Of a DNA stretch of 64,000 nucleotides, positions 56,410-64,000 are shown piece by piece. The notes under the pieces are model-generated. The model was not told the DNA's origin. It saw nothing but the letters and a program-made list of their open reading frames with translations, and ran no database searches. Numbering within the stretch: the stretch's first letter is position 1; each line of letters starts with the position of its first letter. This stretch comes from Rhabditoides inermis (Eukaryota; Nematoda; Chromadorea; Rhabditida; Rhabditidae). The translations under genes and the position numbers were made by a program. The stretch spans positions 101,001 to 165,000 of the forward strand of contig CAWZYM010000247.1 of NCBI GenBank assembly GCA_963966185.1. The letters are read 5' to 3'.

Positions 56410-56522
56410 CTAGACAAAGATGATATTGCTTTCATTGGTGTAGGGAGTGTTGCGGAATATGCGCGGGTGGTCGAGCAGGTCGGTGGGACGAGATCTTCGC
56501 GCCGCGTACAGCTTACACCAGC
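56410..56522 (-). other. Possible terminal exon of an unassigned gene
   Basis: It starts after TTGCAG on the minus strand and ends in a stop at 56410-56412. It encodes WCKLYAARRSRPTDLLDHPR and IFRNTPYTNESNIIFV. The codon choice matches the confirmed genes. A possible upstream exon near 57018-57060 has a GTATGT donor, and in one frame encodes TLPHSPRSLESS with a matching phase, but no further exons were found. Confidence 0.35.
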
Positions 56523-57869
56523 CTGCAACATGAAACGTATAGGTTAATCTTCAAAATAAAGTTCACCCTATATTCATAAATATAACAGTGCACTCAATAA
56601 TACAGTATCTGTCGTCTGTACCTGTGTTCAGGTGTTTACGATTTGATTTTTCAAAAATTAATTATATATGAATGCGGTTTTCTTAAATCAGGTTAACACA
56701 AACTCACAAACAACACTTTTCACGGGAGTACTTTTAAAAGATAATCTCAACTCGTGTAGAATTCAGTCAATCATTTGAGATTTTTGTCCACTTTATGTGT
56801 AATGTACGGCGCCATTTGGTCTACGTGCTTTTCTTTACCGAGATTTGAACTTGATGAGTTTTGTGGACCTACGACATGGAAAACCCGTGGAGCGAAGTGC
56901 TTGGTAACTTTCTTGTTATTGTCCTCACACATGTAGCTGATTAATTGAGCATTCTGAGTACTATTTCGTCTCGTTTCTGATTATAATCACGTTGTTATTC
57001 TACATACTTGACGATTCCAGTGAGCGCGGCGAGTGCGGCAGCGTTCTGCGAGCACGTCTCCGAGAGGCGGACAGGATCAGGTCGTGAGAACGCAGAAGGG
57101 CTATAATATCTTCCCCCGACATATGGTACCTGGTGGTGGTTTTATACTCCTTACAAAACCACCCCAAAACTCGAGAGAGAGGCGACGCGTTGACCGGTGG
57201 ATGTCGATCGATACGTCACGGGTCAGAAAATATAGAGTAAATGTGGAAGCGACCTCTCGCCGCGAGAAACAGAGGCGGTATGAGAAACAGAGGCGGTATG
57301 AAAATCTTGTTATTAAAATTTTTGTTATTATAAATACTTCGACTGCATGATAGTACTTCCTAGAGAACTTTTTCCCGATCACGAAATTCGTTTTTGTTTC
57401 CAGAAAACTTTGTAACTTTGTTCATAAGAGCGCTACAGCTTCGAGAGACTTTTTGGCAAGAAACTAGGCAACCGCTCGATTAGCATGAAAGTCTTGTCTA
57501 TCTGTCTCCGTTCGAGCAATCGACGATGATTCGCGTACTTTGAAGATGGGGAATACTCTAGGTGGCAAAGTGGAGATAGATTTATGTTATAGAACACAAA
57601 ATCGTGGTTCGTGGTACGACGAATTCGGAAAAAAAATGAACAGATGCAGAGTTAAAAACAACGGAGGAATGTCGTTTTTTTCACAATTCGATTGGCAATG
57701 AGTCTGATATGATTCTGTCATTATTGTCTATCTTTCTGTCAAAAATCTTGAACGCTCTTGTTGTTTCATGTAGCACATGCATGCATTTAATACTCAGATG
57801 AAAAAGTTACACTAACGCCAATAGTTTATTAAAAAAGTGATCTGCTTCAAACACTTTCAAAAATGAAAA
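56523..57869. other. Mostly unassigned, one possible exon
   Basis: A G+C-rich island at about 57015-57070 ends (minus strand) in a perfect GTATGT donor and may belong with the exon at 56410-56522. A minus-strand frame around 56775-56935 is open for about 50 codons without motifs. A fragment near 56730-56745 (AGTACTTTTAAAAGATAAT) resembles an end of the MITE at 17626-17936. Confidence 0.35.
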
Positions 57870-57973
57870 TCAGAGTGATGAATTAGCGTTGTTGGCGGCG
57901 TCGTTGACCTTCTTGCAGCGTGGTTGGTAAAAGGCCGTTGTTCCACCGCTAGCAATCGTTATTGACACTCCGC
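57870..57973 (-). other. Possible terminal exon, unassigned
   Basis: After a TTTCAG acceptor the minus strand encodes GGVSITIASGGTTAFYQPRC and then KKVNDAANNANSSL and a stop. It looks coding, but I could not find upstream exons between 57974 and 58410 that fit. Confidence 0.35.
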
Positions 57974-58410
57974 CTGAAAGAAAGCATATAGTTGTTTACG
58001 AATAGCCTAGAAGCATCGCCTAGTTTCGCACTTTCTGCGCGCTGATCGAATTTTGGTGTTTGCTAGGCGATTGTGAGTTGCTGGTCACGCTCAATATCAG
58101 TTGACTGTGTGACGCAAGTTTTGAAACAAACGCGTGCTTTTATCGCAACTGGTGTTTGAAGCTTGGTTTTGCTGCGTTCACAAAGTGTTCGAAGACCACG
58201 CGAAAACGCTGAAAAAATGCGAAAAACAAACAAAAAACACAGAGTCTGAAATAAAATACTTTATGCAATCAAACTATTAAACACGCATTTCAAGTCATCT
58301 CATTCTATGTGTCCGCGTGGGTGCCAATGAGCTCTGTCACAGTCCTCACTCTGTCTCTGACCGGTGGTTTTCAGAAACTGTGTGTTTGTGTTTGGTATTC
58401 GGTTGCTGAA

Positions 58411-60453
58411 TTAGAATATACATATTATTATCTCGGCACAAGTAAAAAGAACTTCATTATTTTCAGTGAAAGTTTTTGTCTTTTTTATTAGTCTTTCATT
58501 GCGCGTTACCTGAGGGTCGGCACATGATGATTTGCAAGAACCGTAAACGCACTCGTCTGGAAAATTTTGGTCAGATACAAATCTATGAAAGATACAAAAC
58601 AGTTCTTTTTTTAGTGAAAAATCTTTCCCAGCAGAAGAACTTTGACTACATGCTGAAAACCTAATTTGAAGTCTACATTTCCAGCGACAGAAATGAGAAC
58701 AAACAATCGGCATGTAATACAGCAGACACGTAACTGTTTTTTGTCTAGTTCAAACTTTGTTAACACTTTTTGATCAGTCAAAAAAAAATAACGCACCGAT
58801 TAGTTATCAGATATATTACAGCGTTCATTCCGGATAGAAGAGACCAGTGAAGAGTCATATAGAACAGAAACAAAGGAGTGTCTGGTAGCAACTCCATGTT
58901 ATGCCACAAGTTTAATAGCAAAATTGTATTAATAAAAACGAAAGCTGCCTGAAATGAAGTCTGTATGTTTTTGTTTTCCGACACAATGCATTGTGTTAAC
59001 GCATTGAGTATGTAATGATAGTAGTGTTTTTTTTCGTGTAGAAAGTTGTAAAGCCATTCGATGTTAGTCGAGTGTGGCGGAACAAACATCAAACCTTATC
59101 GATAACTCACTTGATAGGCTATAGATCGTTCGTAGTGGCGAAACCGTATATTTCGAAGACTTGTATCGTGACGCTGCAATAATACAAGTGTACTACGCTG
59201 ACTCTCGACTTTTTACTTACCTGTGAAAAAACGGTGAATATGATCAGAATGTAAAAAAACAGAGTAAGAAATATAATAACCGACACAAAGTAGTACTCGT
59301 TTTTCTAAAGAAAAAAAGTGTACTTGAAGCGGCCTATTTTCTGACGCCTTTAAAACAATCATGCGTCTTAAAACAGTCATAAAAGTGCAGGTTGAACGAA
59401 ATCTTTACGTGCACGCTGATCAGAACGATTAGCAGACAGCTCTGAACGCGTGGTTTTTTTAAATTCCCGCCAGACTGCGTTCTTTTCTATTTGTGTGCTT
59501 TCTCGCACTCTTACGCATTTGCCGTCAACAAAAATCCAATGAGCGGGCAAAAATCATTTATAGCCTCGTTAGTGCGCGCCGCTCACTGAGAGATTATAAC
59601 TATCAGCACCTGTATCTACATACCGGACCGTTGACACCATAACATAAGAAAAGCGAATAGGGTCGTGATTTCGAATCATATTTATCACTCACCATCAACA
59701 CATGGCTCATCGGGTTCACCATGTCGTAGCCCCATGAAAAGTCGTCGAACACAAACTGAGACAGAGAAAAACAGGTGGTCCAGACAGCTATGAACATCAT
59801 GCAAACTAAGAGAATGAGAACCTGTAAGCATCTGATGATTAGCTAGATACTCAACACAAATCAACAACCCGCACCTTGAAGAAAATGTTCAATTTGTCTT
59901 CGCAACGAATCTTCCCCAGCATTATGAGCAGTCGATTGAGAACGATGACGGCGGATGTGGGAAAGAGCGCGATCCACGCTGTGTTCATAGTCACACCGAC
60001 GACCTGACAGGATTGCAACATAGCGGATATCGTGCAGGCTGATGCTCACCGCTTCAACCATCGGCGGGATGTCAACGAATGGCTCGAGTATGATGATGAC
60101 GGCGGTGAGCATCATGCATATCAGGGTCAGCACGTCCCACATTCCAAGAAACGACATGAGCGTGAATGTCTGATAGCGAGAGAACTGCGCGTCCGTGCGG
60201 AACAACTGTAAGTACTATGTAGTAGTGCAGAAAAAAACAGGTTAGGCTTGAAGTTTGAAAACGATTTGCATCGGATTTTCCGAAGAAAACAAAACAAAGA
60301 AAACGATTTTTTTGTCAGAGATCAGCCGTTATAGCAGCGTTTGCTTACTTTGAGTATGAAGATGTAGGCTATAGCTTGAATAGAGCTGATACTCAAGAGG
60401 ATGACACCACAGGCAATGTGAAACGTGGACGAGACCTTGAACCTGTTAACCAT
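58411..60453 (-). CDS. 7TM chemoreceptor-like GPCR (srx/srt-like)
   Basis: Exons 60453-60349, 60205-60050, 60003-59875, 59821-59693, 59304-59221, 59173-59111, 58948-58797 and a tentative tail exon 58660-58411 join in phase (355 residues with the tail). Seven hydrophobic segments are visible. TM3 contains VIVLNRLLIML, the TM5-TM6 link ends FRHYERSIAYQAAF, and TM7 reads SGMNAVIYLITNR; this resembles the srx/srt-type receptors and the nested gene at 4907. The tail exon is Ser/Lys-rich, with an in-frame donor-like site after its first 50 codons, so the true C-terminus is uncertain. The ligand is unknown. Confidence 0.75.
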
Positions 60454-63400
60454 TCTGAGCAGAAACTGTTTTGATCAGCTGAAATGAAAGAATCAGAACA
60501 ACCGTAAACTTTCAATCAACTACTGCATACAACCAGACAAACACTGAAAACTGTACGAATGGAAAAAAGATACTGAAGTATAGGATTGGAACTGGAATAT
60601 GAACGTGCGGAAACAAATTTCCAAAACTATTCGGTTTTGTAATTTGTATTCGTGAGCTGTTCTCGAAAAATATTCGCAAAAATCACGTTTTGTTGAACAC
60701 ATTAGGCTGTGAATAGCGTTGTGATTACTGTCACTGTAACAGTTTTTCTGAACAGACAACAAGAGTAGTCAGTAGTTAATACCTACGCGTTCAATCAACC
60801 ATGGAGTGCATTTTCTGGTTAATGCGAGAACAGTGCCGTTTATAAAAGGTCGTTCAGGCAAAACATTGTATTATACCATTGTATTAAGTTATTATTACGC
60901 GAATAACATTGTATGTGTACATAGAATAGTATTATCTAGAAAACAGAAACAAAACTCCCACCATATTACAAACACTTACGAAACATAATTTACCGAACAC
61001 AGTTTCACGATTTTACAGTTTTTTTAACTTCCCGGTGTTTTCTCCACAAGCAACGTAGAAAACCAAACGTAGTATGAAAACAATTTTTCGTAGTTTTGTG
61101 TACACTTTCTGTTCTCCAAACACTATTCAAAAGTGATGCAAATGTTTGGAAGAGAATTGAGGGTGTTAATTTATTTTGATCATGGTCTGTTTGATAGCAT
61201 CATAACAACTTTACACTTAGGAACCACAACGTGAGTTGCAGAGAGCCCGGCGAAATCATGTAACATTTTCTCACTGGACACATGACGTGCTCTAATTAGC
61301 ATAGAACGATTCGCCATTTCGCGCTGATTCTAACGGTATCTTATTTATGGGATCATGTACCCTGTAAAGTAGTTAAAATCGGTAAAAAGTGATACGATGA
61401 CGTCATATTTCTTTGATCTAGCCGCCATCGCTCAAAGTGAGTAATGAAAAATGCCAACATAAGAGACGTATTTCAACGAGTACGTATTGATTACAGTCAA
61501 ACAAAACCTAGTGGTACTATTATAAACGAATATGTTCATTATTTAACTATCGATGACGTCATCAGTGCTTTAATCTAGCCGCCCTCTGTCGCACTTTCCC
61601 TATGTGAGCGCGCGCTCTGGGGCGCGGCGCCGTGCGGAATTAGAGCGCAATGTGAACGATGAATCCTATAAACATTATATATTTTTGAAATCAGCTTGAA
61701 ATGAACTACATTAATGAACTTATTGCTATACCATATCCAAATATTTGAAAATCTTATTGTGGTCCCTACTTTACACTTATCAAATTTGTAAGAAAAGTTA
61801 GTATTTTTTTTTCGTGCATCAGGCCAAATGCAGGATTTTCAATTGCAAAAAATAACAGTGAATAGATTCTCGGTAATGAATCATCCTCTATAACTTGCTT
61901 CAATGCGCTGTGCGTGTCGGAGCCGTAACAGTGCTAATGGAAATGCGAGATCGATTTCTGTTCACAGCTATCGTTTTGCAAGTGTTATGACAGAAGTTCA
62001 TGCAAGCTGACGCAACATTCAACATTTTACCAATGTGCCTCACAATTACATTCTAGAATTTGTAAAAACAAAACAAAACTTTGATTGATGAAACATCGTT
62101 GTCGTTTTACAGCCTGCTGGCCCGTAGATCATCACGCCCGCAAAAAACGAATTGTTTAATAATTTGTAATTGAGAATATGGCAAAAAAGCGGTACATTCG
62201 ACGAACCATCAGTTTAACGTTCAGCCACGTAAGTATGTAATTGATGTAGCGATATTGTTTTTTGAGTGGTGACTTACATATTAGAATCAGGAATGAGAAA
62301 ACAAGGTTTATTTATAAGAAAAACGCAAACAATTGTGTGATAGTGTCGCTTTGACAAATAGGCATGGAAATTTGATTTACTCCAGCTTGTGCAAACACAC
62401 ACACAATGTTACGATTTCTGGTATAACTAATGCATACGCATACGCTTGTCCGAACCGTGCTACAAAAACTGTTCTATGTACTTTTACGTTTACTTTAGCC
62501 ATTTTAATTGGTCATTTTAATTTAAATGGTCTTTTGGCTCGCGCTAGAGTTCTCAAGAAGCGATATTTATAGGTCATATCATCAACAATTTGAACTCGTT
62601 CAAATCATTATACTTCGATCAAAACAAACATTTTACTTTTTTTGTGATATACTTAGAAATCATTGTTCACGTGCCGTGTTCATCAAAATCTGATACGAAA
62701 AGTTATAATCAAAACTAACATCATTTCCATTTTTTGTGTCGTCTTACTTTGTTTACGATTGTAGTAAACTTTTTCATTGAAAAAAAAAAACATGGCAGTC
62801 AGGAAAAAGAATCAAAGCACACACAAGATCAAGCGACAAGTTCAGACTTCAAAACGCGAGAGTAAACGATTTTTTTGATTGGTAGAATTTTTTATTGGGT
62901 CACGCAAATAATTGCGACGTTCTGAACACAACTCATCTACGACAATGTAATTCGAATTATCACTTGTACTAATTCAAAAATACAGGGCGTGTTTGCTCTC
63001 CGCTGCCAGCTTATCGGTTTTTTTGCCGACGGCCTGACAACAATAAGAAAATTTGTGTTCAGAGCGTTGCATAAAATTTTTTTGCAAAGGATGTTTTTAA
63101 CATCGTCAACTTTAAGATACTGTGTGTTTCACGCCTTCTCCAGGATACTTCTCGGCGTGACAGCCATGCACGTGAAAAAGGATGTTGCCTAAAAGTGATT
63201 GTTAACTCTTGCCAACACAGTTTGACGACTGCTTTTCTGACACTGTAAATACATCACTCAGTCATATTAGTATTAGTGTGACTTTGCGACTCACTCACAA
63301 CACAAAGAGGATGAGGGCATAAACAAGCATCGTCGTGAACAATGGCAAAACTCACGAAGGTGAGATTAGATGTGTTAAGTTAAGATGTGTTATTCACACT

Positions 63401-64000
63401 CGCTGATCAAAAGTGAATGATGTTTTAAGGATAAAGAAATACAGTAGATATGCTTTTGAGAAGAGTTCAGAAAATCAGTCGTTGTTCATTTTCAAAACTG
63501 GAACAGATGGAGTGAAAAAAAACAAGGAAAGAGATAACAGAAGGAGATAGATAGATTAGTTTAGACATAATCCAGATGAACAGTTATAATTCAGCACGTA
63601 TTAAAACCTTCCAATGATCTTCGGAACTTAAACATCAAATCACGAAGTGCGACGTGTTAAAACATATCAGTTGCATTCTCTTCTACAAAAGTTTGCAAAA
63701 TCATGACAAGCTCGCTTGCCTCGAAACGCCTGTTGTTTTTGCACACACGTTTTTTTCTCGCTCTTGGACAGTTTCACACTTCTCATGACAGTACGATGCT
63801 TCACATCTGTGTTTTCCTGTGTTCCGTGCGACTTTTCAGAAAACACGTGTATAGTAGCAAACATATTACTTTTAAAAACGATGTTTTTTGGCCACCTTGT
63901 CAGTTTTTATTTTGCACAAGTGCAGAGTTTTGCTACGAGCCACGAAACACTTCACAGGTTTAACATGTTTTTTCTTCTTCTGATGGAAGACGGCATGTAT
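60454..64000. other. AT-rich intergenic region, no gene recognised
   Basis: 3.5 kb with short open frames only. It contains the CRE-like direct repeat at 61394-61583. Near 63330 the minus strand has ATG followed by a hydrophobic stretch (MLVYALILFV) and a GTGAGT donor, which could start a secreted or membrane protein, but no downstream exon fits cleanly. The window edge may cut a gene to the right. Confidence 0.4.
61394..61583. repeat. Imperfect direct repeat with CRE-like TGACGTCA
   Basis: GATGACGTCAT followed 10-11 bases later by ATCTAGCCGCC occurs at 61396-61426 and again at 61552-61583, offset 156. Each copy contains the palindrome TGACGTCA. Confidence 0.6.

Noticed and set aside
58309..58380. 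Plus-strand hydrophobic stretch FYVSAWVPMSSVTVLTLSL, resembling a ligand-gated channel helix
   Set aside because: A single possible exon without flanking channel motifs or partner exons; too weak to call.
63300..63340. Minus-strand MLVYALILFV followed by a donor, possible signal-peptide exon
   Set aside because: Downstream pieces (for example 63120-63200) do not join in a consistent phase, so no gene can be supported.
1..64000. CRISPR arrays, bacterial operons, defence islands, prophage
   Set aside because: The genes, introns and tRNA are eukaryotic throughout; no spaced palindromic array or bacterial gene was seen.

Overview
The window is nuclear DNA of a rhabditid-type nematode. The evidence is four cuticle collagen genes, eight serpentine chemoreceptor-like 7TM genes of several families, a worm-type casein-kinase-1-like kinase, and short introns with nematode splice signals (GTRAGT...TTTTCAG). 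I rebuilt the genes by hand from splice sites, reading phase and family motifs. In ten of the thirteen multi-exon models every exon joins in phase with no internal stop and both ends are clear; for the amide synthetase the first exon is tentative, for the str-type receptor the start, and for the 58-60 kb receptor the tail. CT/GA microsatellites are very dense, mostly in introns.

Layout. 0.4-11.0 kb (-): an 18-exon SLC1/EAAT-type glutamate transporter. One intron holds a recently inserted 3.09-kb BEL/Pao-like LTR element without pol, and the next holds a complete 7TM receptor gene on the opposite strand. 11.76 kb (+): initiator tRNA-Met. 12.3-13.9 kb (+): str-type receptor. 14-18 kb: repeats, a MITE with 101-bp terminal inverted repeats, a tRNA-like relic, and unassigned coding-like pieces. 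18.3-19.8 kb (-): CK1-like kinase. 20.6-29.2 kb (+): a 15-exon ASNSD1-like protein (asparagine-synthetase domain) with two complete antisense genes in its introns, a Gly/Tyr-rich secreted peptide and an sre-type receptor. 30.1-31.9 kb (+): a cuticle collagen with an unusual Ser/Thr/Glu-rich insert. 34.7-39.0 kb (+): srd-type receptor. 39.5-44.4 kb (-): three tandem two-exon collagens, each with a TATA box. 45.3-50.8 kb (+): a tandem pair of srg-like receptors. 51.2-52.9 kb (-): srh/sri-type receptor. 53.2-55.2 kb (-): a galectin with a Pro-rich linker and a polyhistidine tail. 55.4-55.8 kb: a MITE with a 10-bp target duplication. 56-58 kb: isolated exon-like pieces. 58.4-60.5 kb (-): another 7TM receptor. 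60.5-64 kb: no gene recognised.

The genes do not form one pathway. The clearest themes are chemosensory receptors, cuticle structure (collagens), complete antisense genes inside introns of larger genes (three cases), and recent mobile-element activity. No bacterial, viral-defence or CRISPR-like system is present.
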